A stretch of DNA of 64,000 bases, from assembly GCA_965237985.1 (NCBI GenBank), contig OZ250161.1, positions 1,426,001 through 1,490,000 on the forward strand, in the 5' to 3' direction. Each line of letters opens with the position of its first letter. Position 1 is the stretch's first letter. The DNA comes from G965212025 sp965237985 (lineage in GTDB: Bacteria; Pseudomonadota; Gammaproteobacteria; Poriferisulfidales; Oxydemutatoraceae). A program made the translations under genes and the position numbers. Positions 28,637-37,778 of the stretch are shown here, piece after piece. The notes under the pieces are model-generated. The model did no database searches and had not been told where the DNA came from. It saw only the letters and a list, made by a program, of their open reading frames with translations.

Positions 28637-29131
28637 GGTAATCATCAGGCTGTATAGGCTTCGGCACCACCGGTGCGCCTCACATGGTGCAAAAAACAGA
28701 AGTTCAGTCATCTGAGCTTCTGTTTTTCTTGAAGGCGGACCTTTTTGTACTTAAACATGACACAGTAAAGAACCTGTTAAATCCACAGCGGTTCACCCCA
28801 AGTATGCAAAGGTCGAGAATAGAGAAACCTTGGCTACGATTTGCACCTAACACCAAACTCAAGTGTCCCCTGCATTTTCTGTACCGCCCCAACCGTACAA
28901 CGTTCCGCCGCCGTGATAACACGGTGGCGCAGCAAGGTCTACCCTTCTAGCTTGAGACGTTTTTGCCTGCTGTTTCACGGCGGCCCTCCCCGCTGATTGT
29001 CATCAAGCGGCAACACTGGTGAATTGCCCCCCACGTCGACGAAGTCGCCGCCCGTCTGGCGGGTTGGGTCCTTTTCCGAGTGCGCGGGTATTTCCTCCTT
29101 CGCTTGCAATCCTTGGCGGGAGGCTGATGTG
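28637..29131. other. Spacer between GLUG gene and pyrF
   Basis: There is no gene I can support. It contains a 13-bp-stem hairpin (28695-28724) and otherwise only shadow frames. Confidence 0.5.
28695..28724. terminator. Bidirectional intrinsic terminator hairpin
   Basis: AACAGAAGTTCAG pairs over 13 bp (one T:G pair) with CTGAGCTTCTGTT around a 4-nt TCAT loop. T-runs lie on both sides, so it could stop transcription in either direction. It probably ends the pyrF/gshA/ampD transcript before the GLUG gene. Confidence 0.75.
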
Positions 29132-29887
29132 TCAGACGGACAAAGGCGGAGCGCCAGAGTGCCGTTTTGTCATGCGGGTGTAGATGTCCTGCAACGCTTT
29201 TTGCCGCGAAGGCGCTGCCAGTATCGGCCTGCCAACAACGAGATAGTCGGCTCCGGCACACAGTGCCTGTTCCGGACTGAGCACGCGTTTCTGGTCGTTC
29301 ATTGTCCTTTCGTCCATGCGAATGCCTGGCGTAAAAATCGCAAACTCCTTACCGTTTTGTTTGCGTACAGCCGAAATCTCGCTACCGGAAACCACCACTC
29401 CGTGGCAACCCAGTGTTTTGGCTTGCCGTGCCCGCTCACAAATCAAGGTGCCAAGGTCTCCGCCATAACCCAGAGTCTTCGCATCGCTGTGATTCAGACT
29501 GCTTAAAAACGTAACCAACAGAACTTTCAAGTGTGAACCACAGTTTTCAACCGCCTCCTCCAGCACGGCTTCATCACCTTGCACGCTGAGAAAAGAAGCG
29601 CCGCTGTCTGCCAGGTTGTGCACCGCCGCACCCACTGTTCTCGGAATGTCATTGAGTTTCAAATCCACAAACACTTTTGCATCACGTTTAAGTAACCAGT
29701 CAAGCAACCCGAAAGCATTACGGTCTGTGAACGTTTCCAGGCCGAGTTTGAAAAATCGCACACTTTCACCAAGTTCAAGCACGGCTTTTTTGGCTTCACT
29801 CACCGGCAGGTCCAGTGCCAGCACCAACCGCCTGGAGATTTCGGCAGGAACGTTTGGGGTCGTGCTTTTATACAGTCGCTCAGCCAT
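29132..29887 (-). CDS. pyrF: Orotidine 5'-phosphate decarboxylase
   Basis: Last step of UMP synthesis. The 251-residue TIM-barrel protein has RRLVLALDLP at the start, the catalytic VDLKLNDIPRTV (Asp-x-Lys-x-x-Asp) near residue 75, GADYLVVGRPI near the end and the phosphate-binding TPGIR. It lies 5 bp after the gshA stop, the last gene of the macrodomain-ampD-gshA-pyrF group. Length fits the family. Confidence 0.96.
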   Translation of the reverse strand: MAERLYKSTTPNVPAEISRRLVLALDLPVSEAKKAVLELGESVRFFKLGLETFTDRNAFGLLDWLLKRDAKVFVDLKLNDIPRTVGAAVHNLADSGASFLSVQGDEAVLEEAVENCGSHLKVLLVTFLSSLNHSDAKTLGYGGDLGTLICERARQAKTLGCHGVVVSGSEISAVRKQNGKEFAIFTPGIRMDERTMNDQKRVLSPEQALCAGADYLVVGRPILAAPSRQKALQDIYTRMTKRHSGAPPLSV

Positions 29888-29892
29888 GCACT

Positions 29893-31473
29893 TTAGATTT
29901 CCTGGAGCTGGGAGAAATAATGGCTGATGTACTCGTCCAGCGAAAGGACATCCTGGCGTTCTATTTCTGCCTGTGTCTGCAAGGATTCGGCGGCCAGTTT
30001 AGAGAAACGGTTGCAACATTCAGGAGACAGATGTCGGCGTGCGAAATAGTCACTGGCTGCCATGGTTTTACCACCGGAAAAAACCGCGAAACTTTCTCCT
30101 GAGCTATACATTTGTTCCAGAATGCGCGCCGATGGTGTCCGTTCCGGCACTTGGAATGTTTCCATTTGTGCGCTCAATGCCTGGCTGAATTGCCTGCTTC
30201 CATATGCCTTGTCAAGCAGTTCACCGACTGGAATCATCTGTTGACATATCTCGCTGCCCCATACCCGCAATGATTTTTTACGTCCCTGAGAATACAGAAA
30301 AAGATTCGGATCACGCCCCCGATGCGCAACGTGCACTTCATTTTCCCGGATCTCCCGTATTGCATCGCTATTCAGGAATGGGCTTTCGTTGACCAGCAGA
30401 CAACAGGTTAGTAAAAGCTCCAGGAAATCCAGTTGTGTTTTACCGATTCCGCAGGGTTCAAAAGGATCTATATCCAAAGAACGCAGTTCTACATATTCCA
30501 CGCCCCGTCGCTGTAAGGCCGTTATGGACATTTCGCCTGTTTTGGGAACGCATTTGGGGCGAATCGTCGCGTAATACTCGTTGTCCAGTTGCAAAACACA
30601 GGAGTTTAATTGCTGGTAAATACCGTTTCTTTTGATGCCAAATTTTTCGTATTTACGGCATGGCGTTGTGATGGCTTGCTTCAGGCTGGAAATGTATTGC
30701 TGCAAACTGTTGTAGGAAGCAACAAATCCCATTTTCGCTCCCTGGTTGTTCTGGTATCCAATATCGCCCATTCGCAGTGAAGTCGCGTAGCGGCCGTAAA
30801 GTGTGCTGTTATCGAAGCGGCTGAGCTTGCCGACAACTCCCACGAAACTTTTACAGATGGCCGGGGAAGTCCCGAAAAGATAAGAAATCACCCAGCTAAG
30901 CCGCATCAGGTTGCGCACCAACCCCATATAGGCCTGGGAACGAAATTGCACGGTCCTGGTTTTGGGAGCACGCTGGTCCTTCAGCCAATCCAGGAGTGCG
31001 TCACCGAATGAGTAGTTGAAATGCACACCGGCTATGGCCTGCATATACGGGCCGTAGCGGCACGCGAGACCACGACGGTAAATTTTTTTCATTTGGCCGA
31101 TGTTTGAAGTTCCGTAATGGGCGATAGGAATTGTGGTTTCTCCCTTGATGATGCACGGCATGCTGTTGTTCCATAATGCTTCGTCACCGATTTTCGAGTA
31201 AACAAAAGTGTGCGCGTCCTCAAGAAACGCTTTTGCCTTTTCGGTACCGGGCATGACCGGCGTTACCAATTCCAGAAGTGCTTCCGAGTAGTCGGTGGTG
31301 ATATGGGGGTGGGTCAGCGCCGAGCCCAAAGATTCGGGGTGGGGTGCCGGGGAAAGCGTGAACTCCGGAGTAACCCGCAGCGACTCTTTTTCCAGCCCTA
31401 CCCCCTGACCATCAACCAGCAGGGACAGGTCGCCGACGGTTGAGAGGGCTTTTGTTGCGGCTTCGATATTCAC
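29893..31473 (-). CDS. gshA: Glutamate-cysteine ligase
   Basis: First enzyme of glutathione synthesis, joining glutamate and cysteine using ATP. The 526 residues match the gammaproteobacterial GshA family (E. coli 518). Visible signatures are LEKESLRV, TTDYSEALLELVTPV, GVHFNYSF, YYATIRPK and YVELRSLDIDPFEPCGI. It starts with a GTG that overlaps the ampD stop by 4 nt. The genes around it are unrelated in pathway, so the grouping is probably only co-transcription. Confidence 0.95.
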   Translation of the reverse strand: MNIEAATKALSTVGDLSLLVDGQGVGLEKESLRVTPEFTLSPAPHPESLGSALTHPHITTDYSEALLELVTPVMPGTEKAKAFLEDAHTFVYSKIGDEALWNNSMPCIIKGETTIPIAHYGTSNIGQMKKIYRRGLACRYGPYMQAIAGVHFNYSFGDALLDWLKDQRAPKTRTVQFRSQAYMGLVRNLMRLSWVISYLFGTSPAICKSFVGVVGKLSRFDNSTLYGRYATSLRMGDIGYQNNQGAKMGFVASYNSLQQYISSLKQAITTPCRKYEKFGIKRNGIYQQLNSCVLQLDNEYYATIRPKCVPKTGEMSITALQRRGVEYVELRSLDIDPFEPCGIGKTQLDFLELLLTCCLLVNESPFLNSDAIREIRENEVHVAHRGRDPNLFLYSQGRKKSLRVWGSEICQQMIPVGELLDKAYGSRQFSQALSAQMETFQVPERTPSARILEQMYSSGESFAVFSGGKTMAASDYFARRHLSPECCNRFSKLAAESLQTQAEIERQDVLSLDEYISHYFSQLQEI

Positions 31474-32033
31474 GTCGCTACCCGAATGTCCGCAAAGCGA
31501 TCAAGGAAATCCCACTCGAAGAATGATCCGGGGTCGGTTTTTCTACCGGGTGCGATATCCTTGTGTCCGACAATGCGCTCCTTGCTCAAGGTTTCGTAGC
31601 ACTCGAGAAGCGCTACTGTCACTTCGGCCAGCATCTGGTATTGCACCCCCTCGAACGGCTGTCTGTCCGTACCCTCCAGTTCTATGCCCACAGAGAAATC
31701 ATTGCAGCCGGCACGCCCCCGGTAGTGGGATTCACCGGCGTGCCAGGCACGCCGGTGAAAAGGAACATATTGTATGACTTCCCCATCACGGCGAATCAAA
31801 AGATGTGCGGAGACCCTCATGCGGGCAAGGAGAACGAAAGTCGGATGCGCTGCCGGATCCAAAGAATTCGTGAACAATTGGGAAATGCCCGGGCCACTGA
31901 AATCACTTTCCGGGACACTGATGGAATGAATGACGATTAACTCCGGTGACATGCCAGCCGGTCGATCATCAACGTTCACAGACGGCACAAAACGCGCGGC
32001 GCTGAATCGGTGATTTTTCTTGTCAATTTTCAC
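31470..32033 (-). CDS. ampD: 1,6-anhydro-N-acetylmuramyl-L-alanine amidase
   Basis: Cytosolic zinc amidase of murein recycling that removes peptides from anhydromuropeptides brought in by AmpG. The GTG at 32033 gives 187 residues and aligns with the E. coli start. Motifs include VIHSIS (zinc His), RVSAHLLIRRDGEVIQYV, RAWHAGESHYRGR, CNDFSVGIELEGTD, GHKDIAPGRKTDPG with the second His and the metal Asp. AmpG is also in this window (49727-51112), so recycling is intact at both ends. It overlaps the macrodomain gene by 11 bp. Confidence 0.94.
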   Translation of the reverse strand: MKIDKKNHRFSAARFVPSVNVDDRPAGMSPELIVIHSISVPESDFSGPGISQLFTNSLDPAAHPTFVLLARMRVSAHLLIRRDGEVIQYVPFHRRAWHAGESHYRGRAGCNDFSVGIELEGTDRQPFEGVQYQMLAEVTVALLECYETLSKERIVGHKDIAPGRKTDPGSFFEWDFLDRFADIRVAT

Positions 32034-32604
32034 TTGGGTTTGCGCTTCCTGTTCGTCGGGTGCGGGGACAGGCATCAATCTGCTCGCGGTAAAGCCGGAG
32101 CATTTCTTCCTGAAAACAGGCAAAAGTTACCTGTATCACGGCTTGGCGCCTGGCCAGGCAAGCCCAGGTGGTTTGCACAGCAATGCGCACCGCCTGCTCC
32201 CACGGGTAACCGTAAGCGCCGCAACTGATTGCAGGGAAAGCCATGCTTTTTACAGAGTTTTCGCAAGCCAGGCCAACGGCATTCTCATAGCAGGCTGCAA
32301 GCAATGCTTCCTCGCCATGTGCACCGCCCCGCCAAACCGGCCCAACGGCATGGATTACAAATTTTGCCGGGAGTTTATAGCCTTTGGTAATCCGGGCTTC
32401 CCCGGTCCGGCAACCCCCAATTTTGCGACAGGCAGCCAGCAACTCCGGGCCGGCGGCACGGTGAATGGCCCCATCCACTCCCCCACCGCCAAGCAATGAT
32501 GAATGGGCGGCGTTGACGACCGCATCCACAGCAAGGTGTGTGATGTCATCTTTTACAGCCACAAGCCGTGCACAAAAACCAGCACTTGGTCTGGATTCAG
32601 CCAT
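32023..32604 (-). CDS. Macrodomain protein (O-acetyl-ADP-ribose deacetylase-like, YmdB type)
   Basis: Macrodomains bind or hydrolyse ADP-ribose derivatives. The ATG at 32604, preceded by AGAGGA at 11 nt, gives 193 residues. Motifs: DDITHLAVDAVVNAAHSSLLGGGGVDGAIHRAAG (about 19-52), the typical phosphate-binding loop with GGVDGAIH, then CRTGEARIT and AFPAISCGAYGYP. These fit the YmdB/MacroD class. It could remove ADP-ribose or O-acetyl-ADP-ribose; no ADP-ribosyl transferase or toxin partner is visible nearby. It sits in front of ampD and overlaps it. Confidence 0.88.
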   Translation of the reverse strand: MAESRPSAGFCARLVAVKDDITHLAVDAVVNAAHSSLLGGGGVDGAIHRAAGPELLAACRKIGGCRTGEARITKGYKLPAKFVIHAVGPVWRGGAHGEEALLAACYENAVGLACENSVKSMAFPAISCGAYGYPWEQAVRIAVQTTWACLARRQAVIQVTFACFQEEMLRLYREQIDACPRTRRTGSANPSEN

Positions 32605-32652
32605 CTCTGTATTTGTCCTCTTGTGCCCCACACCATCCCTGACCAAATCTCA

Positions 32653-32961
32653 CTAAAAATTGACCCGGATGTCCGCTATCCGAGCTGGTGTTGATTTTTT
32701 CGACAAGCCGACAGGTTGGTTGAAATAGATGACCAACGCTTGTCTTGACCGACGATTTTCCCTGCTTTTGTTTCGCCGGTTGTGGGCAGCTTCCACGATA
32801 GCCTGGCCGACACCATCCATAGCTTGAAGTTGGGTCTGGTAAAGCTTTATCAGCGATTGCCGAGCATGGGATTCAAGCAGGCCATGACCACCTCGGTAAA
32901 GTTCACAAACGGCTTGTTTTTTTTTAGACAGCTGGTCTGCACCTCGTTCTTCATATATCAC
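32653..32961 (-). CDS. Hypothetical 102-residue ORF, doubtful
   Basis: Open frame of 102 residues upstream of the macrodomain gene in the same direction, 48 bp away. It is basic, with KKKQ and NRRNKSRENRRSRQ, and has an amphipathic middle (HARQSLIKLYQTQLQAMDGVGQ is not a known motif). No family recognised. It could be a small real gene or a decayed remnant. Confidence 0.25.
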   Translation of the reverse strand: MIYEERGADQLSKKKQAVCELYRGGHGLLESHARQSLIKLYQTQLQAMDGVGQAIVEAAHNRRNKSRENRRSRQALVIYFNQPVGLSKKSTPARIADIRVNF

Positions 32962-33383
32962 TTCAGCTGCTGTGCCCCAACGATTTCAAACTGTTTTTAT
33001 GACTTGCGACAGCTTGAGTCTCACAGTTCCAAAGCCGGCGTTTCGCATACATATTTCAAGTGGCCATGACGAGGGTTGAATCGCTTAAAACTTCTTCCGC
33101 AGGCACATGTTCTCTCTCTTTGGGCTGCTTGTCGAGACAGCCTGTCCAGTCCTTTATTCTCAGGCTATGGCCTGGGATTTCATTTTCCAGCGTAGTCTCC
33201 GGCAGAGCTTTGGGTTGTGAACCCGCCAAAGCCGCTTTTGTCGCGGTGAAACACGGTTTCCAAGCGGCCGTTTCCCCATGGTGTCCGGGTTGTTCAGAAA
33301 CAAAACAGCCATGTTTCCCTTGACTGCCTGCGCCCGGCGATTGTAGCTTTTATCAGCATTCCCTGCACTGCCTTCCGCCCTGT
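32962..33383. other. Gene-free stretch before the minor-pilin cluster
   Basis: Nothing supportable was seen in these 422 bp. The short frames on both strands have no ribosome-binding sites or family motifs. Confidence 0.5.
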
Positions 33384-33827
33384 CTACTGCCAGGCTTCGG
33401 GGGGCAGTTTCCTCCCCAAAGTATCGAGCGTAAGGACAACTCCCTTGCCTGAGACGGGGGTGGCGGCCAGCTGGCAACAATGCCGCAGGTCCTCACCACA
33501 GGATTCGCCTGTGATGTGATAGTTCCCTTGCGAAGAAACCGCTTGGCCCATTTCCGTGCTTACACCCAGTTGCGAAACCAAGTCTACGGTATAACGCTGA
33601 TGTTTTGCAAAGTGGCGGGCCTGCAAAACCATGATTTCAGAAAGTGCCAATCGCGCCTCAGTCAAAAGCAAACGTTGACGGTATTGCTCGTAAGAGGGAT
33701 ATGCCAACAAGGTCAGCACGGCAATGATTCCCATGGCGGCCAACAGTTCCAACAATGTAAACCCTTGTGTCTGGTGTCGCCCTCTGAGGTTGCGAAAATG
33801 ATCAGGCATCGGAAGCGGCGGTTTCAA
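33384..33827 (-). CDS. pilE: Type IV minor pilin PilE-like
   Basis: Class III signal peptide protein processed by the prepilin peptidase. The leader ends in HQTQG, followed by FTLLELLAAMGIIAVLTLLAYPSYEQYRQRL, with Glu5 of the mature protein and the long hydrophobic helix. The 147-residue size and two Cys pairs (SCGEDLRHCC) fit PilE-type minor pilins. It overlaps pilX by 4 nt. It is the last gene of the cluster. PilY1, normally between pilX and pilE, is absent. Confidence 0.85.
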   Translation of the reverse strand: MKPPLPMPDHFRNLRGRHQTQGFTLLELLAAMGIIAVLTLLAYPSYEQYRQRLLLTEARLALSEIMVLQARHFAKHQRYTVDLVSQLGVSTEMGQAVSSQGNYHITGESCGEDLRHCCQLAATPVSGKGVVLTLDTLGRKLPPEAWQ

Positions 33828-34309
33828 TAGATGAAATCTGTCCCCTCAATCCGGACCGTGCCAGCAGGAGATTTACTGAACAAAACCCGGGTTGTGATTT
33901 TGTTCCCGGCACTATCCTCTGCGTATGCATTCACTAAAACTTGAGCGTTGACGAACACGTCTTCTTCTGCGTTTTCTGGCCGCCAGCGGGGCGGGACCAG
34001 AAGCGAAGCTGCACACTCGGAAACAATGCCTTCACTATCCCTGATTCCGTGAGCACCGCAGAGCCTGGTGTGAACGAGGTTCTCGTTGAAGTCCGGCGCG
34101 GCCGCATCCAACAGTCGCAATTGTGAATATGCTTTCAGCAAGGTGTTTCTCATCGCCGTCTGCAAATCGACTTTCCGTTCAAAGGCTGTGCTTATCCGCG
34201 ACAAGTTTCCAGTTTGCTGCAGGCTGGCGGCAATGAGCATGTTCCCCAGAAGCAAAAGCACGATCGCTGGAATCAAAATGCTGCCGCGTATTTTTGCGGG
34301 GTACTCCAT
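33824..34309 (-). CDS. pilX: Type IV minor pilin PilX-like
   Basis: From an ATG at 34309, two bases past the pilW stop, the protein has 161 residues. The N terminus KIRGSILIPAIVLLLLGNMLIAASL resembles PilX/PilV-type minor pilins, where a hydrophobic helix follows a short leader and the usual Glu5 can be missing. The C-terminal half contains Cys residues and KITTRVLFSKSPAG. An alternative upstream ATG gives ten more residues. Position between pilW and pilE supports the name more than sequence alone. Confidence 0.7.
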   Translation of the reverse strand: MEYPAKIRGSILIPAIVLLLLGNMLIAASLQQTGNLSRISTAFERKVDLQTAMRNTLLKAYSQLRLLDAAAPDFNENLVHTRLCGAHGIRDSEGIVSECAASLLVPPRWRPENAEEDVFVNAQVLVNAYAEDSAGNKITTRVLFSKSPAGTVRIEGTDFIY

Positions 34310-34311
34310 CT

Positions 34312-35277
34312 TCAGGGCACAACTGTGAATGTATGCCATGTTGCCGATTCTCCCTCCGCGGTTGTGGAGGGCTGTTTTTCTGTAAGTTGCAGCTGAATTT
34401 CCAATGCCAAATCATGGTTTTCCGTACTTTTCAGCGCCGCGACCCGGAGCGATGTAATTCCTTGGAGCCACTCCTCGCGCAACATTTGAGCGCGCCTGTG
34501 GTGCCGGAAATTTGCGACTACCAAGCGTTTTCGAAACAGAGAGAAGCGTTCATTTCCAGCATTGTTTTTCGCTGCCAGATAGATGGCCTGTGGCCGATAG
34601 GGAATCAAAATGCTGCCGCGTGGGAATGTGTGGCTCACCCGTGCCCGGCAAGCTCTATCAGCGTCGAAGAGTACCGTACAGTTGCCGGGCCTGACCGTGG
34701 ATCCATCGTGGTAATGCACGCGAGTCCCCTGCCTGCTGACCCCTGTAATTTGAAACAAAACGGCCAAGTCTTCATGACATGCCACCGCCAATTCTCCAGT
34801 TTTTACTTTGGCAGGGATGGCAAGATCAAAAAACCGGTTCAGTTGTTTATGTTCGAGCACCGGTGCAGGCAACGAAGGCTGCAGAGCAATGAGCACATCG
34901 CTGAATTTATTTCGTCCGTCGGGATGCGGTGTCACTTTTGCAACCGCCTCAGCCCTGTCGCTGGTGGCGGAATGTACGAAACGAAACTCTTCAAAAGGGG
35001 TGGACCAATAATCAAAGCTGGAGCTTTTCACCAGGTTGATGCGTTTCGCCGCATAAACGCACAAAGCACGACGACTGCCATGCAATGCATCCTGTAACAG
35101 GTGGTCAGCGACAAAAGCGGTTTCTGTCATCGCCAAACGTTCTCTGAACCAGATGTGACTCGTCAGCAAAGTTTGGTGTGTCTTGACCATGATGATGGTC
35201 AGGAACACCCCGAAAGTTGTTGCCAGCAGAACTTCCAGCAACGTGAAACCATTGCGGAGTTTGCTGTGCCCGGCAAT
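34312..35277 (-). CDS. pilW: Type IV minor pilin PilW-like, start unclear
   Basis: The mature part starts after RNG with FTLLEVLLATTFGVFLTIIM, a normal prepilin helix with Glu5, and the size (about 320 residues) fits PilW. No ATG, GTG or TTG is in frame between the upstream stop and the FTLLE motif. The nearest plausible start is ATT at 35277, giving a nine-codon basic leader. The only TTG lies inside FTLLE and would remove the leader. It begins 6 bp after the pilV stop, so translational coupling is possible. Confidence 0.75.
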   Translation of the reverse strand: MAGHSKLRNGFTLLEVLLATTFGVFLTIIMVKTHQTLLTSHIWFRERLAMTETAFVADHLLQDALHGSRRALCVYAAKRINLVKSSSFDYWSTPFEEFRFVHSATSDRAEAVAKVTPHPDGRNKFSDVLIALQPSLPAPVLEHKQLNRFFDLAIPAKVKTGELAVACHEDLAVLFQITGVSRQGTRVHYHDGSTVRPGNCTVLFDADRACRARVSHTFPRGSILIPYRPQAIYLAAKNNAGNERFSLFRKRLVVANFRHHRRAQMLREEWLQGITSLRVAALKSTENHDLALEIQLQLTEKQPSTTAEGESATWHTFTVVP

Positions 35278-35282
35278 TCTGC

Positions 35283-35786
35283 TTAGGGCCTGATCATGAA
35301 GTTTTTGTGCAAAAATTGTTCCTCACCTTTCGAATCCTGCCATTTAATCGAAACTTGGAGCGAGTGCCCCTGAACCACCAGATTGGCATCTCCCTGGCGG
35401 AGAGTGACCAAGGGTCGGTTGGTGCCGCGACATGCCGGGTTGTTTGTCCAGGTGCCGAGCCGACATTTCCAGTGCCTGAAAAAAAAAGCGGTGCGTTGTG
35501 AATGGCCGCAGGCTGTGACTGTACAATCCTCGATCGCTTGAGGAACGCTTCTGTAACCACTGTCTGCCACCCCCTCCAGCACATTGTTTGCAGTATCTGC
35601 CCAGCGCAGAAAGTCGTAAAACATCAAATTGGCTTGAATGCGGTGCAGCAGTTCCTCCTCCGTGTTCAGCAAGTCGTTTTGTACACGGATCATGCTCAGC
35701 AATCCGAAAGAGACCAAAGCCATAGCCAGCAACAATTCCAGAAAACCGTAACCCGCCCACTTGTGAAACTGATAATAATTTCTCAT
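35283..35786 (-). CDS. pilV: Type IV minor pilin PilV-like
   Basis: The 167-residue product has a prepilin leader ending in AGYG, then FLELLLAMALVSFGLLSMIRVQ with Glu at the fifth mature position, and a Cys-containing globular domain (CTVTACG, KCRLG, PACRG). Minor pilins prime assembly of the type IV pilus and sit at its tip. It overlaps fimT by 4 nt and is followed by pilW after 5 bp. Confidence 0.85.
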   Translation of the reverse strand: MRNYYQFHKWAGYGFLELLLAMALVSFGLLSMIRVQNDLLNTEEELLHRIQANLMFYDFLRWADTANNVLEGVADSGYRSVPQAIEDCTVTACGHSQRTAFFFRHWKCRLGTWTNNPACRGTNRPLVTLRQGDANLVVQGHSLQVSIKWQDSKGEEQFLHKNFMIRP

Positions 35787-36388
35787 GTTTCACAGTTACT
35801 CAATTCATCCTCTCTCGTGTTCCGTATCCGACCGCTGCGGATAATGACCATGCCTGCCACTGCCTGAGGGACACCTGTGCGGCAAAAAAAGAAATGGCCG
35901 TTCCTGTGGGCGCGCCCCTGCTCTGAAAAACGAATAAAATCTGAAAAAACGTTGGTTTTTATTGAGAAGCCAGAAAGGAGGGGTGCCCCCACGCTGACCA
36001 ATCTGGCAGTTGCCGGCGGGGCTGTGAAGCTGCCTGGGCCTGGTGCTTCCAATACCACCCAGCCAAGTGCGTAGTCATGTGAAAGACACTGTGCCTGGCC
36101 ATCTCCGGGACAGACAAAAATTACCCGCCTGTTCGCCAAGGCGTATGACCGGGCGAACTTCAAGGCATTGATGAACTTGCGCGGTTCCTCTTTGTTGGTT
36201 CGATTTTGAAAAAGCTCGCGGTAGCCAAAAACACCCCACGTTAGAAATGTGGCAATAAGTGCTGCTACCGCCAGTAATTCCAAAAGCGAAAAGCCGGTGT
36301 TTCCAAGGCGGTCGGGCTGGCTGAAATCAGATGCCTGATGGATATACGCTTTGATTTTCATGCTGTTATGCATCTCATTTGCAATCAT
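35783..36388 (-). CDS. fimT: GspH/FimT-type pseudopilin
   Basis: First gene of the fimT-pilV-pilW-pilX-pilE set. In 201 residues it has the prepilin motif LGNTG, then FSLLELLAVAALIATFLTWGVFGY, followed by a GspH/FimT-like beta domain (INALKFARSYALANRRVIFVCPG). Several ATGs are in frame; 36361 (MKIKAY) gives a shorter leader. The genes for the pilus motor and major pilin are not in this window. Confidence 0.85.
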   Translation of the reverse strand: MIANEMHNSMKIKAYIHQASDFSQPDRLGNTGFSLLELLAVAALIATFLTWGVFGYRELFQNRTNKEEPRKFINALKFARSYALANRRVIFVCPGDGQAQCLSHDYALGWVVLEAPGPGSFTAPPATARLVSVGAPLLSGFSIKTNVFSDFIRFSEQGRAHRNGHFFFCRTGVPQAVAGMVIIRSGRIRNTREDELSNCET

Positions 36389-37019
36389 GTTCCCGGAATG
36401 CTGGCAGGAAAAACAGTAAAAGACCCATGGTCTGGGACAAACGGCTTCACGCGTCTGCCAGGTGGCAATTGCACAGCCAGGCCATGATCGCTGATGCTGG
36501 TTTGCCGGGACAGATCCCCGACACTCAAAGTTTTGCGAGGTCGCCTAAGCCTGGTGGAAGGGGCTGGGCAAGTGGGGGGAAGTTTCTGTCGGAAAGGAAT
36601 TTCCAGGACCAGGCGAAACCCGACTCATCCCACAGCTATCGGGATGCCTGTGCAGAGTAACCGCCGGAGTCTCACATCTATCTGAACCTATTCACTGGCA
36701 ACAAGCTGTGGACAACAGCCTGAAGCCAGTGGTAATCAGCGGGAAATCAACCCAACAGCACTTTCAGAAAGCCTGGCAGTCAAGCCGCCTGGCACAGTAT
36801 CTTTCTGGTGGGGGCGTTCATGTTTCCAAGCCGATAATGACAAGAGGAACAGAGGAGACACCTCGTCCTTGTCTGAGGACCTTGTATAACTCGCTCTCCT
36901 TGACAAGCCACTCCAGAACTCATTCGGGATTGCAATGTTTTCATTGGCAAAAACCTCAACACCGACATCTGTTCCCTTGTGCCATTTTTCTGAGGGCACC
37001 TCAAAAAAAGCACTTGTGT
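36389..37019. other. Intergenic stretch between pilin cluster and aapP
   Basis: 631 bp without a recognisable family. On the minus strand an open frame runs on for about 95 codons downstream of aapP (with VPSEKWHKGTDVGVEVFANENIAIP), which reads like protein but has no clear start or ribosome-binding site. It may be a remnant. Confidence 0.4.
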
Positions 37020-37778
37020 TTAATGTTCCAGTATCTGGCTCAGGAATCTTTTCGTTCTTTCGTGTTTTGGGTCTGAAAAGAAATTTTTGGGTCTGGCGAC
37101 CTCCACGATCTGCCCGTCCGCCATGAACACAATCCAGTCTGCCACTCGCTTCGCGAAGCCCATTTCGTGGGTAACACAAATCATGGTCATGCCTTCATCA
37201 GCCAAGGCAATGATGACGTCCAGAACCTCGGAAATCATTTCCGGGTCCAGTGCCGATGTAGGTTCATCAAACAGCATGACACGAGGATGCATGCACAGAG
37301 AACGGGCAATGGCAACACGTTGTTGCTGGCCACCGGAAAGTTGGGCAGGGTATTTGTGTGCCTGATCGGCAATGTGTACCCGTTCGAGATAGTTCATGGC
37401 AATTTTCTCGGCTTCAGTCCGTTGTATTCCGCGCACCCACACAGGAGCCAGCACCAGGTTTTCCAAAACGTTCAAGTGGGGAAACAGGTTGAAATGCTGA
37501 AACACCATGCCGACTTCACTGCGCACTCGGTCAACGTTTTTTATATCATCATTCAGTTCCACACCGTCAACCACAATGCGCCCTTTCTGGTGTTCTTCCA
37601 GGCGGTTGATACAGCGAATCAGCGTCGACTTTCCGGAAGCGGACGGGCCACACACCACAATGCGTTCCCCTTTGTTTACCGTGAAACTGATGTTTTTCAA
37701 TACATGCAGCTCGCCGTACCACTTGTTCACTCCTTCAAGTTGGACTATTGGCTGGCTTTCAGGGCTTTTCAATGGCAA
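37020..37778 (-). CDS. aapP: General amino-acid ABC transporter, ATP-binding protein
   Basis: ATPase that powers uptake through AapQ and AapM. From the TTG at 37778 it has 252 residues, the usual length. Motifs: GVNKWYGELHVLKNI, Walker A GPSASGKST, Q-loop VFQHFNLFPH, signature LSGGQQQR, Walker B VMLFDEPTSALD and H-loop VTHEMGF. A longer frame upstream exists only because a 220-bp tandem duplication (37722-38161) placed extra copies of aapM tail in front. Apart from the duplication the gene looks intact. Confidence 0.93.
   Translation of the reverse strand: MPLKSPESQPIVQLEGVNKWYGELHVLKNISFTVNKGERIVVCGPSASGKSTLIRCINRLEEHQKGRIVVDGVELNDDIKNVDRVRSEVGMVFQHFNLFPHLNVLENLVLAPVWVRGIQRTEAEKIAMNYLERVHIADQAHKYPAQLSGGQQQRVAIARSLCMHPRVMLFDEPTSALDPEMISEVLDVIIALADEGMTMICVTHEMGFAKRVADWIVFMADGQIVEVARPKNFFSDPKHERTKRFLSQILEH

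Noticed and set aside
36736..37179. Minus-strand ORF downstream of aapP as a full gene
   Set aside because: Its first half is an out-of-frame overlap with aapP; only the last ~95 codons are free, without a good start.
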